Shown here: positions 10,407 through 22,619 of the stretch, one piece after another
Layout: the number at the start of each line of letters is the position of its first letter
Position numbering within the stretch: position 1 is the stretch's first letter
Origin: Laburnicola sp. R22_1
Lineage: Eukaryota > Ascomycota > Dothideomycetes > Pleosporales > Didymosphaeriaceae
DNA length: 64,000 bases
NCBI GenBank assembly: GCA_014281115.1
Contig: JACONQ010000008.1
Coordinates: forward strand, 3,085,868 to 3,149,867
Direction of reading: 5' to 3'
Made by a program: the position numbers and the translations under genes
The notes under the pieces: generated by a model
The model's input: only the letters and a program-made list of their open reading frames with translations
The model's database searches: none
Told to the model about the DNA's origin: nothing

Positions 10407-10768
10407 ATAGGCATAATATTAACTAAAGTAGTAGTTATAGGCTCTAAGCGTTAAGGACGGCCAAAGCAGGTACAGTAGGGCAATAGGGAGTGGACAATAG
10501 TCATCCAAGGCATTAATGCGATGGGGTAGTAGATCCCACCCTTTATTATCTTTGGGGGCAAGCACTACCTCTCCGCCTAGTATAAGAAGAAGGATCTACC
10601 TTATAATTAGGTTATTGCAGTCTCTAAGAACAGCTAGATAACAAATAAGCTTAGTCTATAGTAGCTAAAGCACTTTAATAAGTATACAAAGAGGCGTGTT
10701 ATTAGTATAATACATTTGCTTATTCTTAATAGCTATAAAAGTTATAACTTATTTAAATTTAAATAGTA

Positions 10769-12641
10769 ACGTACTCTACAACCGAGCGACTCACCCAACC
10801 GAGCGACTCACTTTTGCCAAGACCCCACCAAAACATATACTATTCACGACAGTACAGAGTTAATACGAACTATTATGAATAGTCTAAATAGGCCAATCTA
10901 TTCAGAATCTACTTCTGTAAGTTATTTACACGTTGTTCTATTGTGCCCAGGCTCGCCGCAGCGTCCACAGCGCTGTTGAGTTAGCTCGCCTCCATTAACG
11001 CGCGCCCTCTTCTTTGCCTTCTTGCCATCACTGCGCGCCGCAAAGTCCTTTAGAGTAGCCAGCCGCTGGCCCTCTTTAGCTATAAGAGCTCCTTCTTGCT
11101 GCAATCGCTTTCTTTTGTGCGATTTACGTCGCGTGGCGGCCTTATTAGCAGCTTGAAGTTTAGCGTTGCGTTTGGTTATTAACACCAAAGAATGCCCTAT
11201 TAGCTTGGCGCCTTTAACGAGCTTTTCCACCGCCTTAACTATATAAGTTAGGGAACTATCCACATGCCTTTGAATCCTCTGCTTAACTAGCATTAATTGT
11301 GACCTAAGTTCTATACTATTTCGCGGAGTTTGCGACTCCTATATACTATCGCGAATAGTACATTCTGGAGGCGTACGCAGGCGGACGTCAAGCTGCGATA
11401 GTACAGCCTCTGGGTTGTGGGGCACTAGGCCAGCACCTCGAAAGCCTCCTTTAATATTACTTTTAGTAATTAAAGCCTTAAAAGCAGCAATAAAGCAAGG
11501 TAGGAACTCGATTTTGGTGATGTGCGTGATATAGTTGCGCATTAGATTCTTAGCTTGGCGCCTATACGCCTTCTTTAACAGCGCAAAACAACCCACATTA
11601 AGTGGCTGCAAGAGGTGCGACGAATGTAGAGGCATACAAAGAGTAATAATATTACTCTTTTTGCAGTAATCCTGGAATTTAAGCGAGTTGTGACTTTCGT
11701 GGCCATTAATAATAAGCAAACGTACTCCACTAATAGTACGCCTCTTTATATGCTTATTAAAGTGCTTTAGCCATTATAGACCAAGCTTATTTGTCGTCTA
11801 GCCGTTCTTAGAGACTGCAATAACCCAATTATAAGGTAGATCCTTCTCCTTATACTAGGCGGAGAGGTGGTGCTTGCCCCCAAAGATAATAAAGGGTGGG
11901 ATCCACCACCCCATTGCGTTAATGCCTTAGATGACTATTGTCCACTCCCTATTGCCCTGCTGCACCTGCTTTGGCCGTCCTTAACGCTTAGAGCCTGTGA
12001 CTACTACTCTAGTTGATATTATGCCCATTATAAAGCCAGACTCGTCGAAATTATAGGTGTCCTTATCTAGGATACCATACTTAGCCTTCATATTCTCCAC
12101 AAGCCAGAACCAGCCTTATATCACCTTAGGATCCTCCTAGAGGGCTCTCTTATAGTCGTACTTTCGATTAAACTTGACTTTAAGCTCTGGCTGGCGCTTA
12201 ACAAAGTTTGGAGCCTAGTTATGGCCCACAGGGTCGCGATGCCGCTTAGCTAGCAAAGAATTAGCCATATCCTCTACAGTAGCAAGCTATAGCGGGAATC
12301 CTCGCAAGTCTAGGTCGAGTACATACTGTATAATCGCCTTCTCCTCTCTTACAGTAAGCTTTATTGTGTTGGGTGGGCAGTCGCGTTAGAAGGCAATTCT
12401 AGCGCGTTGTTAGCTAAGGGTCTTTTAAGAAATATTATAGATAGCGGCAGCGCGTCTTTGCAAAAGTAACGCGTCTCGTTTAATAGCCTGGATCGCAAGC
12501 TGTATACGAGCTTTGTTTAACGCTAGTAGTTCGTTGTGTTGTTAAGGCATCGCGTTGTACTATTAATGGTAGCACGTTTTAGTAGAGTCTTAGCAAAAGT
12601 GAGTCGCTCGGTTAGGTGAGTCGCTCGGTTGTGGAGTACGT
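10769..12641 (-). mobile_element. Pogo-2: complete Fot1/pogo-type element nested in pogo-1
   Basis: 1,873 bp. Inverted termini start ACGTACTC, carry two copies of AACCGAGCGACTCAC and run into TTGCCAAGACC, after which the sequence is close to pogo-1. The TA duplication is at 10767-10768 and 12642-12643. The gene is on the minus strand. It is the least mutated of the pogo copies, in line with its being the youngest of them. Confidence 0.94.
10922..12550 (-). pseudogene. Pogo-2 transposase
   Basis: Fot/pogo-type DDE transposase. ATG at 12550 begins MPQ (the Gln codon is now TAA). Helix-turn-helix region KLTVREEKAIIQYVLDLD, then FVKRQPELKVKFN. The DDE core includes DKDTYNFDESGFIMG (first Asp region kept), LLIINGHESHNSLKF (second catalytic Asp changed to Asn) and HSSHLLQPLNVGCF. 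A basic C-terminal stretch leads to a perfect CCHC zinc knuckle CGRCGEPGHNRTTC before the stop. Longest open parts are 11719-11339 and 11293-10922. Stops in between come from CAG/CAA/TGG codons. It cannot be active as read. Confidence 0.9.
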
Positions 12642-13547
12642 TATTACAAAAAGAGCAATATTGTTACTCTCTATATGCCCTTGCATTCGTCGTACCTCTT
12701 GCAGCCACTTAATGTGGGCTGTTTCGCGCCTTTAAAAAAGGCGTATGGGCGCTAAGCTAAGGATTTAATGCGCAACCACATCACGCACATTACTAAAATT
12801 AAGTTCCTGCCTTGCTTTATTGCTGCTTTTAAGGCTTTGTTTACTAAAAGTAATATTAAAGGAGGCTTTTGAGGTGCTGGCCTAGTGCCCCACAACCTAG
12901 AAGCTATAATATCGCAGCTTAACGTCCGCCTACGTACGCCTCTACTTTGTACTATTCGCGATAGTACATAGGAGTCGCAAACTCCGCGAAATAGTATAGA
13001 ACTTAGGTCGCAATCGACGCTAGTTAAGCAGAGGATTTAAAGGCATGTGGATAGTTCCCTAACTTATATAGTTGAGGCGATGGAAAAGCTTATTAAAGGC
13101 GCTAAGATACGGTAATAGGGCATTCTTTAGTATTAATAACCAAACGCAACGCTAAACTTCAAGCTACTAATAAGGCCGCCACACGACGTAAATTATATAA
13201 AAGAAAGCGATTGCAGCAAGAAGGAGTCCTTATAGTTAAATAGGGCCAGCGACTACCTACTCTAAAGGACTTTGGGGTGCGTAGTGATGGCAAGAAGGCA
13301 AAGAAGAGGGTGCGCACTAATGGAGGCGAATCCGCTTAACGGCGCTGTGGACGCTGTAGCAAGCCTAGGCACAATAAAAAAACCTATAGATAGCTTATAG
13401 AAGTAGATTCTAAATAGTTTAGCCTATTTAGACTATCGAAAATAGTTTATATTAACTCTATACTATCGTGAATAGTATAGAACTTAGTGGGGTCTTAGCA
13501 AAGTGTCCGACTTAATAGAGTGTCCGACTCGAGTGTAAAGTACGTTA

Positions 13548-14240
13548 ATAGAAAACGCGATAGTTAGGAGCTTATAAAAGCAATATCTAGGCGCGTAGTT
13601 ACTATAGCGTATAGAATTAATTCTATCTTTTGCTAGTATTAGTTAATCTCTGCCTTTATAGCGAGTCCTTCTTAAGATAGTAGTTTGACTACTAACATTA
13701 GGATTTTGTGTTTAAGGTCGCGTTAGTTAATAAGGCGACTAATCTTGTCTATATAGGACGCCTATAATAGCCAGAGTTGCCTACTTATATAGTCTCTAAT
13801 AATTTTAATCCCTAGAAACTACTAAAGATTGTTACTTCTAGTAAGGGTAAACTTTATACTTATCTTTTTTATTACTATATTAGTAGTGTATTTCTAATCC
13901 CTTAAGTAGGCGACAATAAGGTCGTCTATATAGAAGAAAATAATAATACTATCTTTAATTATATAGTAAGGTTCGTGTAGAACTATAGTAAAACTAAGAT
14001 CCTTAAGAGCACTAGTAAATTCTCTCTACCATAGTAGTAGTAAGATTCGAAGACTATATAGTGCCTTATACAACTATAGAATAGTGCCTAATTAGGTATA
14101 ACCTTGTGGCATTCTTATATAAAGTTCTCTGTCCAGTTTCGCGTAGACAAAGGCGTTAGTAACGTCGTACTAGCTGAGTTCTAGATCGTACTAAGCCGCC
14201 ATAGACATGAGTAGGCGAAATAATTGTCCTGCGAGGGTTG
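13548..14240 (-). pseudogene. Copia-1 reverse transcriptase segment
   Basis: Minus-strand pol fragment with the reverse transcriptase motif FFYIDDLIVAY near 13900-13940; here both catalytic Asp are kept, unlike copia-2. The segment is bounded by pogo-1 on one side and the Gypsy 3' LTR (target duplication TGGTG at 14241-14245) on the other; pol resumes at 28055. Confidence 0.85.
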
Positions 14241-14245
14241 TGGTG

Positions 14246-14523
14246 TGTAAGGGCGGTACACGGCCTTATAGGACAAACCTCTTAGGGACAGCTAGTATGG
14301 TTAAAAGAGATAACTAAATTGAGACTATACTAAGATGGGGGATAAGGAAGGGAACTAGGGGGCCCTTACTTATATAGTGGGCGGTATAGGGCACAGGCCC
14401 ACGCGAACCACGCGCTAACACTAACTAGGAAAGGCGCCTTCTATAAGGTAAAAGGCGCTATTAGAGTGTGAAAGGAAAGGTAATAGTAAATAACTAGCAG
14501 GGAGGCAGCTACGAATTGTTACA
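14246..14523 (-). repeat. Gypsy 3' LTR
   Basis: 278 bp, partner of 27777-28054; mostly transition differences between them. The adjacent polypurine tract (14524-14537, seen as CCCCCC on the plus strand) fixes this as the 3' LTR. Confidence 0.9.
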
Positions 14524-17238
14524 TAACCCCCCTTTTAAGGCCTAAAAATAGAAAGAAAAGTACGTGAAAATAGTGTGTTTTGGCGGATTTTTAACGTAAT
14601 CAGCACTATTTTAGGGCCAAAGAGGGCTAGAGTAGGGGCAACAGGCCCCTACGGTTCTAGCGGTGGCCTTAGTTTTCAATTTGGGTACTATTTAGTGGAG
14701 ATATTAAGGAAAGTTTTTAGGGGTGAATTAGTAGATTAGTGAAAAAAACGCGGTAGAAACCACATCTTAGCGTTTAGCGTTTCGCTAATAGAGCGCATTC
14801 TTGGCTCCAACGCCATATAAAAATATAGTTAGCCAAAAATTTTCCAATTAGTTTATTACGCGCTAACGTAATTATATTATATAAGGTTCCCTAGTACTAT
14901 AGGAGAGCGTTTTAAAAAACGTGTTAACCTAACTATGTGGTTTTTAATTAGGGCAGGGCGGCTTCTAAAGCCACAGGGGCTGCTAGTAGTAGTGGGGACG
15001 TTTAGGAGTGAGGGTACTAAAAAGCAATAGGTATCCGGTTATGCGCGCGAGCCTAAGGGCGTGTAGGTGTTAAAAAGCAATAGGCACCTAGCTAAGCACG
15101 CCTAATGCGGCGCTTTAACCCTATTTTCGCGGGCACATTGTCTTTAGGGATAGGCTCTAGAAAGGTGTCTTAGAGGGCGGCATCTAGCCAAATAGGCAAC
15201 TATTTTAGTAGACTAGCTCGCTTGGGGTACTCTTAATAGTAAGCTTTAATTAGTAGGAGAGAGTTAACAAAGTTGTTAGTAGGGTAGTAGGTTAAGTTAG
15301 GGTTATGCCCTTTCCATGCTGCCTAGTACTTTAGTGTTCCGTAGTCTACTTTGCTGTTAAGGATGCGAGAAACCAGCTACTTAGAGACTCTATCCACCTT
15401 AATAGATAGTTTTAGAGGTTGTAATTAATCTAGTAAAGGATTATTTAAATCCCTTTAAAGCCTATTAGCGTGGAATACTAGGTGAACTCTTATATATTAT
15501 AGGAGTTTAAGTACAAATGAGTGGCCTTTCTTGCCCATAATTAGGTATAGTCCTTTTATTTAATAATCTAGCTTAACTAATAGGCGTTTAATAATAAATC
15601 CCTTTAGGGTAATAAAGACCTAGTCTCTAACATCGAAATTAATAGCTTGTCTGTGTTTGTTAGCCTACTCTAATTGCATTTCCTAGACAGTAGACATATT
15701 AGCGCGGGCGGTGTTATAAACGAATTCGTAGGCTTTGGCAAAGGCCTTAACCCACGCTTTAGCCTTTTCTAAAGTAACGTCGTCTAGAGATTTAGTAACT
15801 AGTTAGGTACGCTCGCGCTAGTCCTAGTGAAAGTACAGCTAATGCCCGAACTTAATCTTAAAAGGCGAAACTCCGGTACTGTTATAGGGCAGTATCGCTT
15901 AGGCCTAGTCTATGCTAGGCGGCAAATCCGACTAGTTGTCTTAATAAAAGTTAATAAACAGACGCAGACGCTAGTTAAGGTACTAATTTATAATCTTAGT
16001 TTAGCTATTAGTTTATAGATGCCGCGCTATAGAGAGAAGTTACTTAATACCTATAAGCTTACACAAAGCAGCTAGAAAAGCGGAAATAAACTAGGGGTCG
16101 TGGTTAGATACAATTAATTAAGAGAGGCCAAAGACTCTAAATATGTACTAATAGTAGAGATTAGCGGCTTGTTTAGCTGTGACTATCTTATAGTAGGGCA
16201 TAGAAAAGGCACGCTTAGATAGATAGTAATAAGATACCATCGCGTTATTATACCCTTTCTTATCCTTAGAGAATAAATTAAAATCGATTAAGACATCTTA
16301 CTAGACATTTTTAGGGATAGGAAGTGAGTGTAATAAGCCTGGCTTTTTATCTAGCGGGGGCTTACTCTACTAGTAGTCTTTGCAATTAGAGATATACCTA
16401 TTAATATTAGTGTTTATGCCCTTTTAGTAATATAACTAGTGTAAAAGCCAGAGAGTTTTTTATAGATCTGGATAGGTAGTAACCTAATAAGTATATATCG
16501 TTTAAATTAGATGCGTCTAAAGAAACTCTATAGAGGAAACTACTAGGCGGTCTTTATAGAAAAGCAACCCTAAAGAGGTAAGGGTAAAATCTCGTAATTT
16601 AGAATAGGCAGCTTCTTAGAGCGATTTAAGCACCTTGTGTGTTTAATTAGTATATAGCAGGCGATTAATAAGTATGTAAGGATAGGATTCTTTAGGGCTT
16701 ATATTAACTTTTCCTTCCTTCTACTCTATAATTGTAACAGCTCCAAGGGCTGCTTTGGCGGTATCTAGTAGTTACGGGAGAAAAAACTAGATACGAGCCT
16801 CTTAATTCTTCTTCTTCTACAACTTTAGCTTATCCTATTTTCTAGATAGCGCATTAGCTACAATATTTGCGGTGCCTAGTTAGTATGTAATTTAATAATA
16901 GTATTTAAATAACTTCTTAGACTAATAGGCTTGCTGTAGAGAGAGCTCGCGTTTAGTACTAAAGTACTTAAGGGCCTAATAATTAGTAATAATATTAAAG
17001 GGCTTGGCGGTTTAGAGGCTAATTAGTTACGCTCTCTATTCTAAAAGGCCCTATATAACTGCTAATATTTCCTTATTATAAATATTATAATTTAACTTAG
17101 CAGGCTTTAATAATTTAGAGTACTATGCGACTAGACGCTAGGTACTATTAGATTGTAGTTAACTAAGAGAGCCCGTATTAACGCCATTACTAGAGTCGGT
17201 TTCTATACGGGTAATCTAAAATAGGAAGTACTATAAGA
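14524..17238 (-). pseudogene. Gypsy pol, integrase and RNase H part
   Basis: Minus-strand pol remnant lying between the 3' LTR and copia-2. Its place in the element implies integrase nearest the 3' LTR and RNase H next to copia-2. Gln-to-stop changes are so frequent that no long frame survives; the assignment rests on position and on the continuity of pol across copia-2 rather than on clean motifs. Confidence 0.65.
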
Positions 17239-17243
17239 CTAGG

Positions 17244-17481
17244 TGTTAAATAGACGGTTACTGTGCATTCTAGTAATAATTTCTCTATAAAATACACTGA
17301 GGAGGCTGGCGCACTACTGTTTTGCATTGCCCCTGTACTATCCTAGATAGTACAAGGGCCTTAGCATAGATAGAAACTTCTCGCGATAGCTAGGCTTCTC
17401 CATCACAATAAAAAATCATCATAGTTATTAATTCTCATTAATATATTATCTTAAAGTGACAGAACACTATTAAATCTAACA
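17244..17481 (+). repeat. Copia-2 5' LTR
   Basis: 238 bp, identical in length to its partner at 22377-22614; differences are mostly C/T and G/A transitions. Same LTR subfamily as copia-3 at 58889. Confidence 0.92.
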
Positions 17482-17522
17482 ATTAAGAGTCTCACTGCCT
17501 TAATCGACCCTAAGAAAAGACA

Positions 17523-20500
17523 ATGTCGCTGTCAACGCTCCGCGACTCAACAATCGTGTTGACTAATTACACTAACTATACACTATGGCTGCAGCAGCTA
17601 AAAGCGTGACGTAAGCCAATAGATATATGGCCCATTATTAATCCAGACGGAGCCAAACTCCCACGCGAAAAGCTAATACCGCTGTCGCCGCCAGAAATAG
17701 CGAGTTACCAGCCAATTATCCGCGTAAACAACGACGATTAATAGAACCCTCCAACACGCCTATTAGAGCTATCAAACTTAGGCCTTAAGGCATATAAGGA
17801 GGATATTAAGTTCTATAAGATATAGCTTAAGGACTACAAGATTAAGGACAAAGAATACTAAAAAGAGAGAATAAGTCTTAAGAAAGTAGTTATTTATATC
17901 CAATCTACTGTGTCGCAACACCTGCAACGTAACTACTGCAAGCCTGGAGAGCAGATCCGAAAATGGATTAAATCTCTAACGCAGACAGTAGGCGTTAATA
18001 AGAAAGACGAGCGGGATAGGGCGAGAGCACGATACCTACAGGCTCTTAAGCCAATAAGACAACCCTTAAACTGGGATACCTGGCTAACTAAGTATGATCA
18101 GGCAGCTATAGAAGCAGAGACGAACAATGTCGCTAAAGTACAATTAATTCATAATACTATAAAGGACTTCCTAACTGCGATTATGAAGGCTGCCCCTACC
18201 TAGGGCGTGTCCTTTTAAGAAACTGGACGCTAAGACGCAGATATAACAAGGAAGGAGATGATAAAACGCTTCTAAGAATATATAGCAATACTCCACCTAA
18301 TTAAGGGCAAATAGCATAGGGGCGCCTTTGCTACTAGTGAGCCATCTCTTGCTGCTGCTAGTGTATCCACCCTGGGCACTAATAGGGACGCCTCTCACGC
18401 TGCCAAAGACGCGCCATCTTCCACGAATAACTAACGTGAATGGGGGAGACCTTAATAAAAACGATCCTTTGGTCAAAGTACTATATCTAAGCAGTCCTTA
18501 ATAAAGGATACAACAGCAATTAAAGGCAGAAAATGCCCTGCTTGTAGACAAAGGCATAGTCTAAAAGACTGCTTCTACGCATACCTAGATTATGCACTAG
18601 AGTGGTTTAGGCCACGACCTGGCTTTATAGATATAGTATAATACAGGATCCAAAATAATTTAGATCTATAAGAGGAGATAAGGAAGGTGAAAAGACTAAG
18701 GTCTTAAACACCTAGAATTAAACTATCGCATACTCCTACTCTAACCCAAATTACTAAGGTTACTAATAATAAATAACTAGATAGCAGACAAATTACTGTC
18801 CTCTTAGCGAGCTTTAATGCTATCGCATCTTCCTACTACTTAGACCTAAATACCTATCTACTACGTTACTCCGCGATCCTCGATTCTAGCATAATATGCC
18901 ACATCTTTAACGATATTAACCGTTTCGTCACGATGCGACCACCGTCGCCAGAAGACTTTATATGGGCGGGATTATTATAAGTTTAGATAAGGGGATATAG
19001 GAGTGTCCATCTACACGTTAAGAGCGTACACAGAAATAAGGTACTAAGGCTAGACAATGTTGCCTACTACCCTAATCTGCTATACAATCTTGTGTCCTTC
19101 TAATTACTCTGTAGGCAAGGCCTCTAGTGGGACACAAAGGCAGATCTAACAACAATTAAAAGAAGGGACAATACAGTCCTAGCTGACCTTTAAGAACTCT
19201 ATGGTTAATGGGTACTAGAATACATGCCCGAACAAAATCGTACTATACACAATAGTACGTATACTACACACAAAATTATAACGCGCACCGCACGAGGTGC
19301 GCAGAAGGCAGACGCTATTATATGGCATAAACGACTAGGCCACCCAGGTCCTTAGGCACTAGAACACACTATAAATTACTATAAGGGGGTGCGCCTTAAA
19401 GGACTTACTACAGTCTAATGCGACGCCTGCGGCAGATTAAAGCTTAAGCGACAAATTAGATAATAACCTAGGCAAATTAACAACAGTCCTAGCGAGAGAG
19501 TCGCTATAGACTTTCACAATTATAAAGATTAGAGCTTTACTAGCGAGAAAAGCCAGATGCTTATTACTAATCGATTCTTAGGCATAGCTTGGAATTTCTA
19601 CTTTAAAGACAATCGACTAGCACAAACAATTATTAAGTTGCTAAAGGAATTTGTACTATTTATAAAAGTACAATTTAATATAATAGTCAAGGTTATTAAA
19701 TCTAACAATAAGATCTTTTTAGTTAAACAAGACGTTTATAGGTGGTGCGTTAGTAAAGGTATTATTATTAAGCCTTTAGCACCTAATACCCAAGCTTAAA
19801 ATAGAGGAGCTAAACGCTTAGGGGGTATAATTAAGGAGAAGGGTCGTGCAATGCAACTTGACGCCAATCTCCCTTTTAACCTATAGCTAGAAATTACACA
19901 AGCGGCTATATACCTATACAATTAAACTCCGAACTACGCTAACTAATAGCGATTACTACACAAAGTATTCTTTACAATAGTTACTTTCTAAAACGGCATT
20001 GTCACTTAACTAAAGAAACCAAACCAGGCTTACCTTAGGGCCTATGGCTGTAAAGCCTTCGCCTTGACTAACAATACTAAACGCGGCAAGAGCAAGCTCT
20101 AAAGGTTAGACCCAAAGGTATGGGTTAGATACCTAGTAGGCTACTAATTATTAAACATCTGGAGGATATAGATCCTACCACTTAACAAAGTTATTAGTAC
20201 ACGCGATGTTATCTTTAACAAAAATAAGGTGTTCTTAGGTAAAACAGAGGACCTATTAGACAACCTTATGCACAGCACTACTAAAGAGATTGCTATATGG
20301 ACCTAATTAGTAGAGTTGCCACCTCTACTACCTAAGTAAGAAAACACTAAATCCTTCTATAAGGATAAGTTAATTACTAACACCCGCAATCGCGAGGATA
20401 AAGAAGAAGACCCGCTAGGGTATTACTAAGGAAGGAAGATTAATTACACCTACCCAACACCACTAGTAACACCTCCGCCTATCACATTGCTTATCTAATT

Positions 20501-22316
20501 AATGGCGAGTTTCGAATATAATTAACACAACTAGTTACCTATTAGATTACCACAGCTAGATTAACGCGCTATGCTATGGGCAGCCGCTTTTCTAGCAGGT
20601 ACACAAGTAGGAAGCAGAGGCAAGTATAAGGAGAAGCCGCTTAACAAAGCTTAATTTAATTACATGCTTGCAACAGAATAGAAACCCTACTAAAGTTAAT
20701 TACTAGAACCTTTATCTAGCGGAACACAGATAGACAATTACCCGCTATTTAATATGTGGAAGGAGGCTAAGCAGGTACACCTACAAAGCCACAAGGAAAT
20801 AAAGTCTTAGAGTAAGGTGTTTATTACCCTAGTGCGATTACGCGGCCACTAAATCCTTAATTATATATAGGTGTATACTTACAAACTTAACAAACATTAT
20901 TAATTTTAGAAGTGCAAGGCTAGGTTAGTAGTGCGCGGAGATTAACAACGCCACCTTACTACTTAAGACACCTATACTGCAACCCTTGCAGGACGATCAT
21001 TTCGCCTAATCATGTCCATGGCAGCTCGATACGACCTAGAGCTCAGCCAGTACGACGTCACCAACGCTTTCGTCCATGCGAATCTAGACAGAGAACTCTA
21101 TATAAGAATGCCGCGAGGTTACACACGACCTGGCACTATCCTACAATTGCACAAGGCACTGTATAGTCTTCGAATCTCACCACTACTATGGCAGAGAGAA
21201 TTTACTAGCGCTCTTAGGGATCTTGGTTTTACTACAGTCCCTTATAAGCCTTGCTATATAATTAAAGATGGCATTATTATCTTCTTCTATATAGACAACC
21301 TTATTGTCGCCTACTCTAAAGATTAGAAACACGCTGCTAACGCAGTAATAGAAAAGATAAGTATACGGTTTATCCTCACTAGTGGTAATAATCTTTAGTA
21401 GTTTCTAGGGATTGAAATTGTTAGAGACTGTGCAAACAGGCAACTCTGGCTGTCCCAGGCGTCCTATATAGACAAGATCAATCGCCTAATTAACCGACGC
21501 GACCTTAAACACAATACCCTAATGTCCGCAGTCAAACTACTACCCTAAGAAGGACTCGCTACAAAGGCTGAGATTAATTAATACTAGCGAAAGATTGAAT
21601 TAATCCTTTACGCCGCAGTAACCACACACCCTAATATCGCATTCGCAAGCTCTCAATTATCGCGATTCCTATTAAATCCCAGCGAGGAGCATCACAACGC
21701 CGCCGACCGCGTACTGCTTTACCTGTCCTCCACCCGATCATTAGGGCTACGCTTTGGAGAAGCAGACACTTATAAGGTTGCTAGCGATGCCTCGTTCGCC
21801 AACAACACCCTCGATAGAAAGAGCTTACAAGAATACATCATTAAGCTGTTTGGTGGTCTTATTGCCTAGAAGGCGAGCAAGCAAGACACAGTTACCACCT
21901 TAACAACTAAAGCTAAGTTGCTAGCCCTTTTACAAGTTGTAAAAGAGGCACTCTTTACCTCTTAGTTAATCACTAAACTTAAGATTAAACTCTCCCTATT
22001 AACAATCACTATCAACTGCGATAATTAACAAACTATTCGACTCGTTACCAAAGAAATCGCCAAGTTACAGACTAAGCTCAGGCACGTTAATATATACAAT
22101 TATTGGCTTTGACAAAAAGTAGCTCGTAGAGCTATTAAAATCCAATACTAACAATTAGAAGAAATAGCAGCAGATGGCCTCACAAAGGCTCTACCAGCTA
22201 GAAAATAGGCCAAGTTCGTAAATCAACTCAGACTTAAAGACGTTAAGGGTAGGATCACCGACCACAAGGTCGACCTGGACAAATTAGAACAAAGGATGGA
22301 AGCTTTTAGACTATAA
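17523..22316 (+). pseudogene. Copia-2 gag-pol, RIP-damaged
   Basis: Single gag-pol order of Ty1/Copia: gag from ATG 17523 (MSLSTLRDSTIVLTN; open part 17910-18203), a zinc knuckle (CPACRQRHSLKDCF) near 18530, protease region near 18870, integrase with HKRLGHPG and CDACGRLK near 19330-19440, reverse transcriptase (SQYDVTNAFVHANLD near 21040; FFYIDNLIV near 21285), RNase H (DASF near 21790), ending at 22314-22316. Most Gln codons are stops, and the second Asp of the YxDD box is Asn. It is dead as read. The best surviving frame is 21012-21326. Confidence 0.92.
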
Positions 22317-22376
22317 GCAATAGTACAGCTGCGAAGAATTGGGTCCAGCTTAGGATGGCTCTAAGCTAAGGGGGTG

Positions 22377-22614
22377 TGTCAGATAGACGGTCACTATGCA
22401 TTCTAGTGATAATTTCTCTGTAAAATACACTAAGGAGGCTGGCGCACTACTATTTTACATTGCCCCTATACTATCCTAGATAGTACAAGGGCCTTAGCAT
22501 AGATAGAAACTTCTCGCGATAGCTGGGCTTCTCCATCACAATAAAAAATCATCACAGTCATCAATTCTCATTAATATATTATCTTAAAGTAACAGAACAC
22601 TATTAAATCTAACA
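22377..22614 (+). repeat. Copia-2 3' LTR
   Basis: 238-bp partner of 17244-17481, less mutated at its start (TGTCAGATAGACGGTCAC). CTAGG follows directly as the target duplication. Confidence 0.92.
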
Positions 22615-22619
22615 CTAGG

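Larger units (their letters stand above)
9588..13393 (+). pseudogene. Pogo-1 transposase, RIP-damaged and split
   Basis: Fot/pogo transposase. ATG at 9588 is followed by helix-turn-helix DNA-binding segments (KIRLTIREEQAIIEHILNLD, then FVKRQPELKVKFN), the DDE domain (DKDTYNFNKVGFIIG, LLILNSYKS) and a C-terminal CCHC knuckle near 13340-13380. The solo LTR interrupts it at 10115-10406 and pogo-2 at 10769-12641. Gln codons are stops throughout. At 13107-13118 it carries TACGGTA, which looks like an excision footprint (see findings). Confidence 0.85.
9498..13545 (+). mobile_element. Pogo-1: Fot1/pogo-type element with two nested insertions
   Basis: Inverted termini begin ACGTACTTTGCACTCGAG, contain two copies of AGTCGGACACT and end TTGCCAAGACC. 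The TA target duplication is at 9496-9497 and 13546-13547, and joining the flanks restores the Copia-1 RNase H sequence. Subtracting the solo LTR (292+5 bp) and pogo-2 (1,873+2 bp) leaves about 1,876 bp, the size of pogo-2 and of pogo-3 after the same treatment. Confidence 0.93.
17244..22614 (+). mobile_element. Copia-2: full-length Ty1/Copia element nested in the Gypsy
   Basis: 5,371 bp. LTRs at 17244-17481 and 22377-22614 are both 238 bp, starting TGT(C/T)A(G/A)ATAGACGG and ending TCTAACA. Target duplication CTAGG at 17239-17243 and 22615-22619. A purine tract (AAGGGGGTG) precedes the 3' LTR. Deepest level of the nest: locus, hAT, Copia-1, Gypsy, copia-2. Confidence 0.95.
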
